Shown here one piece after another: positions 10,704 through 24,811 of a DNA stretch of 64,000 bases. The position numbers and the translations under genes are program-made. Location: the NCBI RefSeq assembly GCF_026212465.1, contig NC_080062.1:12082643-12146642 (forward strand), read 5' to 3'. The notes under the pieces were generated by a model. That model saw nothing but the letters and a program-made list of their open reading frames with translations, ran no database searches and had not been told where the DNA came from. This DNA comes from Amaranthus tricolor. Its lineage: Eukaryota; Streptophyta; Magnoliopsida; Caryophyllales; Amaranthaceae. The first letter of the stretch is position 1. Each line of letters opens with the position of its first letter.

Positions 10704-12525
10704 AAATAGTGTTGTGTTCAAATTTTCGCGCAAAACAAACCAATTTTGAGATACTTTATGCGCGAAAGTGCCAAAAACGCTAAAAAACCCATAAAATTGC
10801 ATGACTAGGATTTTGAATTCTAACCATTTCAAGACAATAATATGTATACCAAATAGTGTTGTGTGCCAAGTTTCGCGCAAAACAAACTAAGTTTGAGCTA
10901 GTTATGCGCGAAAGTGTAAATAAAAGCTTAAAAAACCCTTAATATCGCAACTTAGCGCGTAACTTCAAGCATATGACTTTGACTCTCAATTATAACCATA
11001 TAACCACAATAATATATACCAAATAGTGTTGTCTGCCAAGTTTCGCGCAAAACAAACTAAGTTTGAGTTACTATGTGCGCGAAAGTGTAAAAAACGTTTA
11101 AATACCCTGAAAATCGCAAGTTAGCACGTAATTTCAATTCTAACCATTTCAACACAATAATATATACTAAATAGTGTTATGTTCCAAGTTTCGCGCAAAA
11201 CAAACCAAGTTTGAGTTACTTTATGCGCGAAAGTGTCTAAAACGCTTTAAAACCCTTAAATCCGCAACTTAGCACGTAATTTAAAGCATATGACTATGAT
11301 TTTAAATTCTAACAATTATAACTCAATAATTTATAGAAAATAGTGTTGTGTGCCAAGTTTCGTGTAAAACAAACCAAGTTTGAGATACTTTATGCGCGAA
11401 AAGTGCCAAAAAAACATAAAAACCCATATAATTGTAAATTAGCACGTAATATTAAGCATATGACTATGATTTTAAATTCTAACCTTTTCAAGACAGTATT
11501 ATATACCAAATAGTGTTGTGTGCCAAGTTTCGCGCAAAACAAACTAAGTTTGAGCTAGTTATGCGCGAAAGTGTAAAAAAAAAACGCTTAAAAACCCTTA
11601 ATATCGCATCTTAGCACGTAACTTCAAGCATATGACTTTGATTCTCAATTATAACCATATAACCACAATAATATATACCAAATAGTGTTGTGTGCCAAGT
11701 TTCCCGCAAAACAAACCAAGTTTGAGCTACTATGTGCGCGAAAGTGTCAAAAACGTTGAAAAACCCTTAAAATTGCAAGTTAGCACGTAATTTCTATTAT
11801 ATGGCTATGATTTTTAATTCCAACCATTTCAGCACAATAATATATATCAAAAGAATTGTGTGCTGAGTTTCGGGCAAGAAAACCTTGTTTGAGCTACTTT
11901 ATGCGCGAAAATGTCAAAAAACTCTTAAAAGCCCTTAAAATTGCATCTTAGCACGTAATTTCAAGGGTATGACAATGATTTTAATTTCTAACCATTTCAA
12001 CCACAGCAATATATACCAAATAGTGTTGTGTGCCAAGTTTCGTGGAAAACAAACCAACTTTGAGCTACTTTATGCGCTAACGTATCAAAAACGCTTAAAA
12101 ACCCTTAAAATCGACACTTAGAACGTTATTTAAAGCATATAACTATGTTTTTCGATTCTAACCATTGCAACAAAATAATATATACCAAATAGTGTTATGT
12201 GCCATGTTTCGCGCAATGCAAACCAAGTTTGTGCTACTTTGTGCGCGTAAGTGTAAAAAACGATAAAAAACCCTTAAAATCGTAACTTAGCATGTAATTT
12301 CAAGCATATGACTATGATTTTCAATAATAACCATTTGAACTCAATAATTTAAACCAAATAATGTTGTGTGCCAGGTTTCGTTTAAAACAAACCAAGTTTG
12401 AGCTTACTTTATGCGCGAAAGTGCCAAAAATGTTTAAACACCCATAAAATTGCAACTTAGCACGTAATATCAAGCATATGATTATGATTTTAAATTCTAA
12501 CAATTTTAAGTCAATAATTTATAGA
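10704..12525 (+). repeat. 11-mer HOR of family A with 24-bp deletion (1822 bp)
   Basis: Head and tail are both of 11-mer type (TAAAATTTTAACTC before the start; TGATTTTAATTTC and TAACGTATC in the tail). Monomer 1 has lost 24 bp at about 10800, where ATTGC joins directly to ATGACTAGG; the intact form has GAATTAGCACGTAAT in between. The 148-bp monomer is present (junction near 11130). Confidence 0.9.
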
Positions 12526-14217
12526 AAATAGTGTTGTTTTCAAAGTTTCGTGCAAAACAAACCAATTTTGAGATACTTTATGCGCGAAAGTGCCAAAAAC
12601 GCTAAAAAGCCTATAAAATTGCGAATTAGCACGTAATATTAAGTATATGACTATGATAATGAATTCTAACCATTTCAAGACAATATTATATATACCAAAT
12701 AGTGTTGTGTGCCAAGTTTCATGCAAAACAAACTAAGTTTGAGCTACTTATGCGCGAAAGTGTAAAAAAAAGCTTATAAACCCTTAAAATCGCAACTTAG
12801 TGCGTAACTTCAAGCGTATGACTTTGACTCTCAATTATAACCATATAACCACAATATTATATACCAAATAGTGTTGTGTGCCAAGTTTCGCGCAAAACAA
12901 ACAAAGTTTGAGTTACTTTATGCGCGAAAGTGTCTAAAACGCTTTAAGACCCTTAAAATCGCAACTTAGCACGTAATTTAAAGCATATGACTATGATTTT
13001 AAATTCTAACAATTATAAATCAATAATTTATAGAAAATAGTGTTGTGTGCCAAGTTTCGTGTAAAACAAACCAAGTTTGAGATACTTTATGCGCGAATGT
13101 GCCAAAAACGCTTAAAAACCCATAAAATTGTAAATTAGCACGTAATATTAAGCATATGACTATGATTTTAAATTCTAACCTTTTCAAGACAGTATTATAT
13201 ACCAAATAGTGTTGTGTGCTAAGTTTTGCGCAAAACAAACTCAGTTTGAGCTAGTTATGCGCGAAAGTGTAAAAAAAACGCTTAAAAACCCTTAAAATTG
13301 CATCTTAGCACGTAACTTCAAGCATATGACTTTGATTCTCAATTATAACCATATAACCACAATAATATATACCAAATAGTGTTGTGTGCCAAGTTTCGCG
13401 CAAAACTAACCAAGTTTGAGCTACTATGTGCGCGAAAGTGTCAAAAACGTTGAAAAACCCTTAAAATCGCAAGTTAGCACGTAATTTCTATTATGTGGCT
13501 ATGATTTTTAATTCCAAACATTTCAGCACAATAATATATATCAAAAAGAATTGTGTGCTGAGTTTCGCGCAAGAAAACCTTTTTTGAGCTACTTTTTGCG
13601 CGAAAATGTCAAAAACTCTTAAAAGCCCTTAAAATTGCATCTTAGCACGTAATTTCAAGGGTATGACAATGATTTTGATTTCCAACCATTTCAACACAGT
13701 AATATATACCAAATAGTGTTGTGTGCAAAGTTTCATGGAAAACAAACCAACTTTGAGCTACTTTATGCGCAAACGTAAAAATAACGCTTAAAAACCCTTA
13801 AAAACGCAACTTAACACGTAATTTAAAGCATATAACTATGATTTTCGATTCTAACCATTGCAACACAATAATATATACCAAATAGTGTTATGTGCCATGT
13901 TTCGCGCAATTCAAACCAAGTTTGTGCTACTTTGTGCGCGTAAGTGTAAAAAACGATAAAAAACCCCTTAAAATCGTAACTTAGCATGTAATTTCAAGCA
14001 TATGACTATGATTTTCAATTATAAACATTTGAACTCAATAATTTATACCAAATAATGTTGTGCGCCAGGTTTCGTTTAAAACAAACCAAGTTTGAGCTAA
14101 TTTATGCGCGAAAGTGCCAAAAATGTTTCAACACCCATAAAATCGCAACTTAGCACGTAATATCAAGCATATGATTATGATTTTAAATTCTAAAATTTTA
14201 ACTCAATAATTTATAGA
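12526..14217 (+). repeat. 10-mer HOR of family A, copy 1 (1692 bp)
   Basis: Reference 10-mer. Monomers start at 12526, 12697, 12866, 13035, 13204, 13374, 13544, 13711, 13880 and 14050. It has no 148-bp monomer. Diagnostic tail: TGATTTTGATTTCC, GCGCAAACGTAAAA, GTTGTGCGCCAGG. Compared with the 11-mer it lacks one monomer in the head. Confidence 0.92.
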
Positions 14218-16058
14218 AAATAGTGTTGTGTTCAAATTTTCGCGCAAAACAAACCAATTTTGAGATACTTTATGCGCGAAAGTGCCAAAAACGCTAAAAA
14301 ACCCATAAAATTGCGAATTAGCACGTAATATTAAGTATATGACTATGATTTTGAATTCTAACCATTTCAAGACAATAATATGTATACCAAATAGTGTTGT
14401 GTGCCAAGTTTCGCGCAAAACAAACTAAGTTTGAGCTAGTTATGCGCGAAAGTGTAAAAAAAAGCTTAAAAACCCTTAATATCGCAACTTAGCGCGTAAC
14501 TTCAAGCATATGACTTTGACTCTCAATTATAACCATATAACCACAATAATATATACCAAATAGTGTTGTCTGCCAAGTTTCGCGCAAAACAAACTAAGTT
14601 TGAGTTACTATGTGCGCGAAAGTGTAAAAAACGTTTAAATACCCTGAAAATCGCAAGTTAGCACGTAATTTCAATTCTAACCATTTCAACACAATAATAT
14701 ATACTAAATAGTGTTATGTTCCAAGTTTCGCGCAAAACAAACCAAGTTTGAGTTACTTTATGCGCGAAAGTGTCTAAAACGCTTTAAAAACCTTAAATCC
14801 GCAACTTAGCAAGTAATTTAAAGCATATGACTATGATTTTAAATTCTAACAATTATAACTCAATAATTTATAGAAAATAGTGTTGTGTGCCAAGTTTCGT
14901 GTAAAACAAACCAAGTTTGAGATACTTTATGCGCGAAAGTGCCAAAAAAACATAAAAACCCATATAATTGTAAATTAGCACGTAATATTAAGCATATGAC
15001 TATGATTTTAAATTCTAACCTTTTCAAGACAGTATTATATACCAAATAGTGTTGTGTGCCAAGTTTCGCGCAAAACAAACTAAGTTTGAGCTAGTTATGC
15101 GCGAAAGTGTAAAAAAAAACGCTTAAAAACCCTTAATATCGCATCTTAGCACGTAACTTCAAGCATATGACTTTGATTCTCAATTATAACCATATAACCA
15201 CAATAATATATACCAAATAGTGTTGTGTGCCAAGTTTCGCGCAAAACAAACCAAGTTTGAGCTACTATGTGCGCGAAAGTGTCAAAAACGTTGAAAAACC
15301 CTTAAAATAGCAAGTTAGCACGTAATTTCTATTATATGGCTATGATTTTTAATTCCAACCATTTCAGCACAATAATATATATCAAAAAGAATTGTGTGCT
15401 GAGTTTCGCGCAAGAAAACCTTGTTTGAGCTACTTTATGCGCGAAAATGTCAAAAACTCTTAAAAGCCCTTAAAATTGTATCTTAGCACGTAATTTCAAG
15501 GGTATGACAATGATTTTAATTTCTAACCATTTCAACACAGTAACATATACCAAATAGTGTTGTGTGCAAAGTTTCGTGGAAAACAAACCAACTTTGAGCT
15601 ACTTTATGCGCTAACGTATCAAAAACGCTTAAAAACCCTTAAAATCGCAACTTAGAACGTTATTTAAAGCATATAACTATGTTTTTCGATTCTAACCATT
15701 GCAACAAAATAATATATACCAAATAGTGTTATGTGCCCTGTTTCGCGCAATGCAAACCAAGTTTGTGCTACTTTGTGCGCGTAAGTGTAAAAAACGATAA
15801 AAAACCCTTAAAATCGTAACTTAGCATGTAATTTCAAGCATATGACTATGATTTTCAATAATAACCATTTGAACTCAATAATTTAAACCAAATAATGTTG
15901 TGTGCCAGGTTTCGTTTAAAACAAACCAAGTTTGAGCTACTTTATGCGCGAAAGTGCCAAAAATGTTTTAACACCCATAAAATTGCAACTTAGCACGTAA
16001 TATCAAGCATATGATTATGATTTTAAATTCTAAAAATTTTAAATCAATAATTTATAGA
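14218..16058 (+). repeat. 11-mer HOR of family A, reference copy (1841 bp)
   Basis: Monomers start at 14218, 14389, 14558, 14706, 14875, 15044, 15215, 15385, 15552, 15721 and 15890. The third, 14558-14705, is the 148-bp form. Monomer 1 reads TTCAAATTTTCGCGC and TGATTTTGAATTC. Tail markers are TGATTTTAATTTC and CTAACGTATC. Monomers 5-11 (14875-16058, 1184 bp) correspond to the complete 7-mer unit seen after 28338. Confidence 0.93.
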
Positions 16059-17753
16059 AAATAGTGTTGTTTTCAAAGTTTCGTGCAAAACAAACCAATT
16101 TTGAGATACTTTATGCGCGAAAGTGCCAAAAACGCTAAAAAGCCTATAAAATTGCGAATTAGCACGTAATATTAAGTATATGACTATGATAATGAATTCT
16201 AACCATTTTAAGACAATATTATATATACCAAATAGTGTTGTGTGCCAAGTTTCACGCAAAACAAACTAAGTTTGAGCTAGTTATGCGCGAAAGTGTAAAA
16301 AAAAGCTTAAAAACCCTTAAAATCGCAACTTAGCGCGTAACTTCAAGCATATGACTTTGACTCTCAATTATAACCATATAACCACAATATTATATACCAA
16401 ATAGTGTTGTGTGCCAAGTTTCGCGCAAAACAAACCAAGTTTGAGTTACTTTATGCGCGAAAGTGTCTAAAACGCTTTAAGACCCTTAAAATCGCAACTT
16501 AGCACGTAATTTAAAGCATATGTCTATGATTTTAAATTCTAACAATTATAAATCAATAATTTATAGAAAATAGTGTTGTGTGCCATGTTTCGTGTAAAAC
16601 AAACCAAGTTTGAGATACTTTATGCGCGAAAGTGCCAAAAACGCTTAAAAACCCATAAAATAGTAAATTAGCACGTAATATTAAGCATATGACTATGATT
16701 TTAAATTCTAACCTTTTCAAGACAGTATTATATACCAAATAGTGTTGTGTGCTATGTTTCGCGCAAAACAAACTAAGTTTGAGCTAGTTATGCGCGAAAG
16801 TGTAAAAAAAAACGCTTAAAAACCCTTAATATCGCATCTTAGCACGTAACTTCAAGCATATGACTTTGATTCTCAATTATAACCATATAACCACAATAAT
16901 ATATACCAAATAGTGTTGTGCGCCAAGTTTCGCGCAAAACAAACCAAGTTTGAGCTACTATGTGCGCGAAAGTGTCAAAAACGTTGAAAAAACCCTTAAA
17001 ATTGCAAGTTAGCACGTAATTTCTATTATATGGCTATGATTTTTAATTCCAACCATTTCAGCACAATAATATATATCAAAAAGAATTGTGTGCTGAGTTT
17101 CGCGCAAGAAAACCTTGTTTGAGCTACTTTATGCGCGAAAATGTCAAAAACTCTTAAAAGCCCTTAAAATTGCATCTTAGCACGTAAATTCAAGGGTATG
17201 ACAATGATTTTGATTTCACCCCATTTCAACACAGTAATATATACCAAATAGTGTTGTGTGCAAAGTTTCGTGGAAAACAAACCAACTTTGAGCTACTTTA
17301 TGCGCAAACGTAAAAAAAAACGCTTAAAAACCCTTAAAAACGCAACTTAACACGTAATTTAAAGCATATAACTATGATTTTCGATTCTAACCATTGCAAC
17401 ACAATAATATATACCAAATAGTGTTATGTGCCATGTTTCGCACAATTCAAACCAAGTTTGTGCTACTTTGTGCGCGTAAGTGTAAAAAACGATAAAAAAA
17501 CCCTTAAAATCGTAACTTAGCATGTAATTTCAAGCATATGACTATGATTTCCAATTATAAACATTTGAACTCAATAATTTATACCAAATAATGTTGTGCG
17601 CCAGGTTTCGTTTAAAACAAACCAAGTTTGAGCTAATTTATGAGCGAAAGTGCCAAAAATGTTTCAACACCCATAAAATCGCAACTTAGCACGTAATATC
17701 AAGCATATGATTATGATTTTAAATTCTAAAATTTTAACTCAATAATTTTTAGA
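16059..17753 (+). repeat. 10-mer HOR of family A, copy 2 (1695 bp)
   Basis: Same order as the 12526 unit. The tail carries GATTTCACCCC (near 17213), shared only with the unit at 8863. One GTGTGCCATGTTTCGTG variant appears near 16579. Confidence 0.92.
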
Positions 17754-19594
17754 AAATAGTGTTGTGTTCAAATTTTCGCGCAAAACAAACCAATTTTGAG
17801 ATACTTTATGCGCGAAAGTGCCAAAAACGCTAAAAAACCCATAAAATTGCAAATTAGCACGTAATATTAAGTATATGACTATGATTTTGAATTCTAACCA
17901 TTTCAAGACAATAATATGTATACCAAATAGTGTTGTGTGCCAAGTTTCGCGCAAAACAAACTAAGTTTGAGTTAGTTATGCGCGAAAGTGTAAAAAAAAG
18001 CTTAAAAACCCTTAATATCGCAACTTAGCGCGTAACTTCAAGCGTATGACTTTGACTCTCAATTATAACCATATAACCACAATAATATATACCAAATAGT
18101 GTTGTCTGCCAAGTTTCGCGCAAAACAAACTAAGTTTGAGTCACTATGTGCGCGAAAGTGTAAAAAACGTTTAAATACCCTGAAAATCGCAAGTTAGCAC
18201 GTAATTTCAATTCTAACCATTTCAACACAATAATATATACTAAATAGTGTTATGTTCCAAGTTTCGCGCACAACAAACCAAGTTTGAGTTACTTTATGCA
18301 CGAAAATGTCTAAAACGCTTTAAAACCCTTAAATCCGCAACTTAGCACGTAATTTAAAGCATATGACTATGATTTTAAATTCTAACAATTATAACTCAAT
18401 AATTTATAGAAAATAGTGTTGTGTGCCAATTTTCGTGTAAAACAAACCAAGTTTGAGATACTTTATGCGCGAAAGTGCCAAAAAAACTTAAAAACCTATA
18501 TAATTGTAAATTAGCACGTAATATTAAGCATATGACTATGATTTTAAATTCTAACCTTTTCAAGACAGTATTATATACCAAATAGTGTTGTGTGCCAAGT
18601 TTCGCGCAAAACAAACTAAGTTTGAGCTAGTTATGCGCGAAAGTGTAAAAAAAAACGCTTAAAAACCCTTAATATCGCATCTTAGCACGTAACTTCAAGC
18701 ATATGACTTTGATTCTCAATTATAACCATATAACCACAATAATATATACCAAATAGTGTTGTGTGCCAAGTTTCGTGCAAAACAAACCAAGTTTGAGCTA
18801 CTATGTGCGCGAAAGTGTCAAAAACGTTGAAAAACCCTTAAAATTGCAAGTTAGCACGTAATTTCTATTATATGGCTATGATTTTTAATTCCAACCATTT
18901 CAGCACAATAATATATATCAAAAAGAATTGTGTGCTGAGTTTCGCGCAAGAAAACCTTGTTTGAGCTACTTTATGCGCCAAAATGTCAAAAACTCTTAAA
19001 AGCCCTTAAAATTGCATCTTAGCACGTAATTTCAAGGGTATGACAATGATTTTAATTTCTAACCATTTCAACACAGTAATATATACCAAATAGTGTTGTG
19101 TGCCAAGTTTCGTGGAAAACAAACCAACTTTGAGCTACTTTATGCGCTAACGTATCAAAAACGCTTACCAACCCTTAAAATCGCAACTTAGAACGTAATT
19201 TAAAGCATATAACTATGTTTTTCGATTCTAACCATTGCAACAAAATAATATATACCAAATAGTGTTATGTGCCATGTTTCGCGCAATTCAAACCAAGTTT
19301 GTGCTACTTTGTGCGCGTAAGTGTAAAAAACGATAAAAAACCCTTAAAATCGTAACTTAGCATGTAATTTCAAGCATATGACTATGATTTTTAATTATAA
19401 CCATTTGAACTCAATAATTTATACCAAATAATGTTTTGCGCCAGGTTTCGTTTAAAACAAACCAAGTTTGAGCTAGTTTATGCGCGAAAGTGCCAAAAAT
19501 GTTTCAACACCCATAAAATCGCAACTTAGCACGTAATATCAAGCATATGATTATGATTTTAAATTCTAACAATTTTAAATCAATAATTTATAGA
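17754..19594 (+). repeat. 11-mer HOR of family A (1841 bp)
   Basis: Equal in length and monomer order to the 14218 unit. Together with the preceding 10-mer it repeats the 21-monomer composite: 12526 to 16059 is 3533 bp and 16059 to 19595 is 3536 bp. A private change is GCTTACCAACCC near 19164. Confidence 0.92.
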
Positions 19595-21286
19595 AAATAG
19601 TGTTGTTTTCAATGTTTCGTGCAAAACAAACCAATTTTGAGATACTTTATGCGCGAAAGTGCCAAAAACGCTAAAAAGCCTATAAAATTGCGAATTAGCA
19701 CGTAATATTAAGTATATGATTATGATAATGAATTCTAACCATTTCAAGACAATATTATATATACCAAATAGTGTTGTGTGCCAAATTTCACGCAAAACAA
19801 ACTCAGTTTGAGCTAGTTATGCGCGAAAGTGTAAAAAAAAGCTTAAAAACCCTTAAAATCGCAACTTAGCGCGTAACTTCAAGCATATGACTTTGACTCT
19901 CAATTATAACCATATAACCACAATATTATATACCAAATAGTGTTGTGTGCCAAGTTTCGCGCAAAACAAACCAAGTTTGAGTTACTTTATGCGCGAAAGT
20001 GTCTAAAACGCTTTAAGACTCTTAAAATCGCAACTTAGCACGTAATTTAAAGCATATGACTATGATTTTATTTTCTAACAATTATAAATCAATAATTTAT
20101 AGAAAATAGTGTTGTGTGCCAAGTTTCGTGTAAAACAAACCAAGTTTGAGATACTTTATGCGCGAAAGTGCCAAAAACGCTTAAAAACCCATACAATTGT
20201 AAATTAGCACGTAATATTAAGCATATGACTATGATTTTAAATTCTAACCTTTTCAAGACAGTATTATATACCAAATAGTGTTGTGTGCTAAGTTTCGCGC
20301 AAAACAAACTAAGTTTGAGCTAGTTATGCGCGAAAGTGTAAAAAAAACGCTTAAAAACCCTTAATATCGCATCTTAGCTGGTAACTTCAAGCATATGACT
20401 TTGATTCTCAATTATAACCATATAACCACAATAATATATACCAAATAGTGTTGTGTGCCATGTTTCGCGCAAAACAAACCAAGTTTGAGCTACTATGTGC
20501 GCGAAAGTGTCAAAAACGTTGAAAAACTCTTAAAATTGCAAGTTAGCACGTAATTTCTATTATATGGCTATGATTTTTAATTCCAACCATTTCAGCACAA
20601 TAATATATATCAAAAAGAATTGTGTGCTGAGTTTCGCGCAAGAAAACCTTGTTTGAGCTACTTTATGCGCGAAAATGTCAAAAACTCTTAAAAGCCCTTA
20701 AAATTGCATCTTAGCACGTAATTTCAAGGGTATAACAATGATTTTAATTTCTAACCATTTCAACACAGTAATATATACCAAATAGTGTTGTGTGGCAAGT
20801 TTCGTGGAAAACAAACCAACTTTTTGCTACTTTATGCGCGAACGTATCAAAAACGCTTAAAAACCCTTAAAATCGCAACTTAGAACGTAATTTAAAGCAT
20901 ATAACTATGTTTTTCGATTCTAACCATTGCAACAAAATAATATATACCAAATAGTGTTATGTGCCATGTTTCGCGCAATTCAAACCAAGTTTGTGCTACT
21001 TTGTGCGCGTAAGTGTAAAAAACGATAAAAAACCCTTAAAATCGTAACTTAGCATGTAATTTCAAGCATATGACTATGATTTTCAATAATAACCATTCGA
21101 ACTCAATAATTTAAACCAAATAATGTTGTGTGCCAGGTTTCGTTTAAAACAAACCAAGTTTGAGCTACTTTATGCGCGAAAGTGCCAAAAATGTTTAAAC
21201 ACCAATAAAATTGCAACTTAGCACGTAATATCAAGCATATGATTATGATTTTAAATTCTAACAATTTTAAATCAATAATTTATAGA
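19595..21286 (+). repeat. Recombinant 10-mer HOR: 10-mer head with 11-mer tail (1692 bp)
   Basis: The head is of 10-mer type with no 148-bp monomer. The tail reads TGATTTTAATTTC and CGAACGTATC and ends GTTGTGTGCCAGG, as in 11-mers. It is followed by another 10-mer instead of an 11-mer, breaking the alternation, as expected when an 11-mer type tail leads into a 10-mer type head. Confidence 0.88.
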
Positions 21287-22977
21287 AAATAGTGTTGTTT
21301 TCAAAGTTTCGTGCAAAACAAACCAATTTTGAGATACTTTATGCGCGAAAGTGCCAAAAACGCTGAAAAGCCTATAAAATTGCGAATTAGCACGTAAAAT
21401 TAAGTATATGACTATGATAATGAATTCTAACCATTTCAAGACAATATTATATATACCAAATAGTGTTGTGTGCCAAGTTTCACGCAAAACAAACTAAGTT
21501 TGAGCTAGTTATGCGCGAAAGTGTAAAAAAAAGCTTAAAAACCCTTAAAATCGCAACTTAGCGCGTAACTTCAAGCATATGACTTTGACTCTCAATTATA
21601 ACCATATAACCACAATATTATATACCAAATAGTGTTGTGTGCCAAGTTTCGCGCAAAACAAACCAAGTTTGAGTTACTTTATGCGCGAAAGTGTCTAAAA
21701 CGCTTTAAGACCCTTAAAATCGCAACTTAGCACGTAATTTAAAGCATATGACTATGATTTTAAATTCTAACAATTATAAATCAATAATTTATAGAAAATA
21801 GTGTTGTGTGCCAAGTTTCGTGTAAAACAAACCAAGTTTGAGATACTTTATGCACGAAAGTGCCAAAAACGCTTAAAAACCCATAAAATTGTAAATTAGC
21901 ACGTAATATTAAACATATGACTATGATTTTAAATTCTAACCTTTTCAAGACAGTATTATATACCAAATAGTGTTGTGTGCTAAGTTTCGCGCAAAACAAA
22001 CTCAGTTTGAGCTAGTTATGCGCGAAAGTGTAAAAAAAACGCTTAAAAACCCTTAAAATTGCATCTTAGCACGTAACTTCAAGCATATGACTTTGATTCT
22101 CAATTATAACCATATAACCACAATAATATATACCAAATAGTGTTGTGTGCCAAGTTTCGCGCAAAACTAACCAAGTTTGAGCTACTATGTGCGCGAAAGT
22201 GTCAAAAACGTTGAAAAACCTTAAAATCGCAAGTTAGCACGTAATTTCTATTATGTGGCTATGATTTTTAATTCCGACCATTTCAGCACAATAATATATA
22301 TCAAAAAGAATTGTGTGCTGAGTTTCGCTCAAGAAAACATTGTTTGAGCTACTTTATGCGCGAAAATGTCAAAAACTCTTAAAACCCCTTAAAATTGCAT
22401 CTTAGCACGTAATTTCAAGGGTATGACAATGATTTTGATTTCCAACCATTTCAACACAGTAATATATACCAAATAGTGTTGTGTGCAAAGTTTCGTGGAA
22501 AACAAACCAACTTTGAGCTACTTTATGCGCAAACGTAAAAAAAACGCTTAAAAACCCTTAAAAACGCAACTTAACACGTAATTTAAAGCATATAACTATG
22601 ATTTTCGATTCTAACCATTGCAACACAATAATATATACCAAATAGTGTTATGTGCCATGTTTCGCGCAATTCAAACCAAGTTTGTGCTACCTTGTGCGCG
22701 TAAGTGTAAAAAAACGATAAAAAACCCTTAAAATCGTAACTCAGCATGTAATTTCAAGCATATGACTATGATTTTCAATTATAAACATTTGAACTCAATA
22801 ATTTATACCAAATAATGTTGTGCGCCAGGTTTCGTTAAAAACAAACCAAGTTTGAGCTAATTTATGCGCGAAAGTGCCAAAAATGTTTCAACACCCATAA
22901 AATCGCAACTTAGCACGTAATATCAAGCATATGATTATGATTTTAAATTCTAAAATTTTAACTCAATAATTTTTAGA
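21287..22977 (+). repeat. 10-mer HOR of family A, copy 3 (1691 bp)
   Basis: A true 10-mer with its own tail (TGATTTTGATTTCC, GCGCAAACGTAAAA, GTTGTGCGCCAGG), followed by an 11-mer. Small private changes include TTTCGCTCAAG near 22326 and GTTAAAAACAAAC near 22834. Confidence 0.92.
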
Positions 22978-24811
22978 AAATAGTGTTGTGTTCAAATTTT
23001 CGCGCAAAACAAACCAATTTTGAGATACTTTATGCGCGAAAGTGCCAAAAACGCTAAAAACCCATAAAAATGCGAATTAGCATCTAATATTAAGTATATG
23101 ACTATGATTTTGAATTCTAACCATTTCAAGACAATAATATGTATACCAAATAGTGTTGTGTGCCAAGTTTCGCGCAAAACAAACTAAGTTTGAGCTAGTT
23201 ATGCGCGAAAGTGTAAAAAAAAGCTTAAAAACCCTTAAAATCGCAACTTAGCGCGTAACTTCAAGCATATGAATTTGACTCTCAATTATAACCATATAAC
23301 CACAATAATATATACCAAATAGTGTTGTCTGCCAAGTTTCGCGCAAAACAAACTAAGTTTGAGTTACTATGTGCGCGAAAGTGTAAAAAACGTTTAAATA
23401 CCCTGAAAATCGCAAGTTAGCACGTAATTTCAATTCTAACCATTTCAACACAATAATATATACTAAATAGTGTTATGTTCCAAGTTTCGCGCAAAACAAA
23501 CCATGTTTGAGTTACTTTATGCGCGAAAGTGTCTAAAACGCTTTAAAACCCTTAAATCCGCAACTTAGCACGTAATTTAAAGCATATGACTATGATTTTA
23601 AATTATAACAATTATAACTCAATAATTTATAGAAAATAGTGTTGTGTGCCAAGTTTCGTGTAAAACAAACCAAGTTTGAGATACTTTATGCGCGAAAGTG
23701 CCAAAAAAACATAAAAACCCATATAATTGTAAATTAGCACGTAATATTAAGCATATGACTATGATTTTAAATTCTAACCTTTTCAAGACAGTATTATATA
23801 CCAAATAGTGTTTTGTGCCAAGTTTCGCGCAAAACAAACTAAGTTTGAGCTAGTTATGCGCGAAAGTGTAAAAAAACGCTTAAAAACCCTTAATATCGCA
23901 TCTTAGCACGTAACTTCAAGCATATGACTTTGATTCTCAATTATAACCATATAACCACAATAATATATACCAAATAGTGTTGTGTGCCAAGTTTCGCGCA
24001 AAACAAACCAAGTTTGAGCTACTATGTGCGCGAAAGTGTCAAAAACGTTGAAAAACCCTTAAAATTGCAAGTTAGCACGTAATTTCTATTATATGGCTAT
24101 GATTTTTAATTCCAACCATTACAGCAATAAATTATATCAAAAAGAATTGTGTGCTGAGTTTCGCGCAAGAAAACATTGTTTGAGCTACTTTATGCACGAA
24201 AATGTCAAAAACTCTTAAAAGCCCTTAAAATTGCATCTTAGCACGTAATTTCAAGGGTATGACAATGATTTTAATTTCTAACCATTTCAACACAGTAATA
24301 TATACCAAATAGTGTTGTGTGCCAAGTTTCGTGGAAAACAAACCAACTTTGAGCTACTTTATGCGCGAACGTATCAAAAACGCTTAAAAACCCTTGAAAT
24401 CCAACTTAGAACGTAATTTAAAGCATATAACTATGTTTTTCGATTCTAACCATTGCAACAAAATAATATATACCAAATAGTGTTATGTGCCATGTTTCGC
24501 GCAATTCAAACCAAGATTGTGCTACTTTGTGCGCGTAAGTGTAAAAAACGATAAAAAACCCTTAAAATCGTAACTTAGCATGTAATTTCAAGCATATGAC
24601 TATGATTTTCAATAATAACCATTTGAACTCAATAATTTAAACCAAATAATGTTGTGTGCCAGGTTTCGTTTAAAACAAACCAAGTTTGAGCTACTTTATG
24701 CGCGAAAGTGCCAAAAATGTTTAAACACCCATAAAATTGCAACTTAGCACGTAATATCAAGCATATGATTATGATTTTAAATTCTAACAATTTTAAATCA
24801 ATAATTTATAG
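22978..24811 (+). repeat. 11-mer HOR of family A (1834 bp)
   Basis: Standard 11-mer order with the 148-bp monomer. It carries small deletions, including CCATTACAGCAATAAATTAT near 24117 where others read CCATTTCAGCACAATAATAT. A related AATAAATTATATC form is carried by the later 11-mer at 26506 and by all 7-mers. Confidence 0.9.
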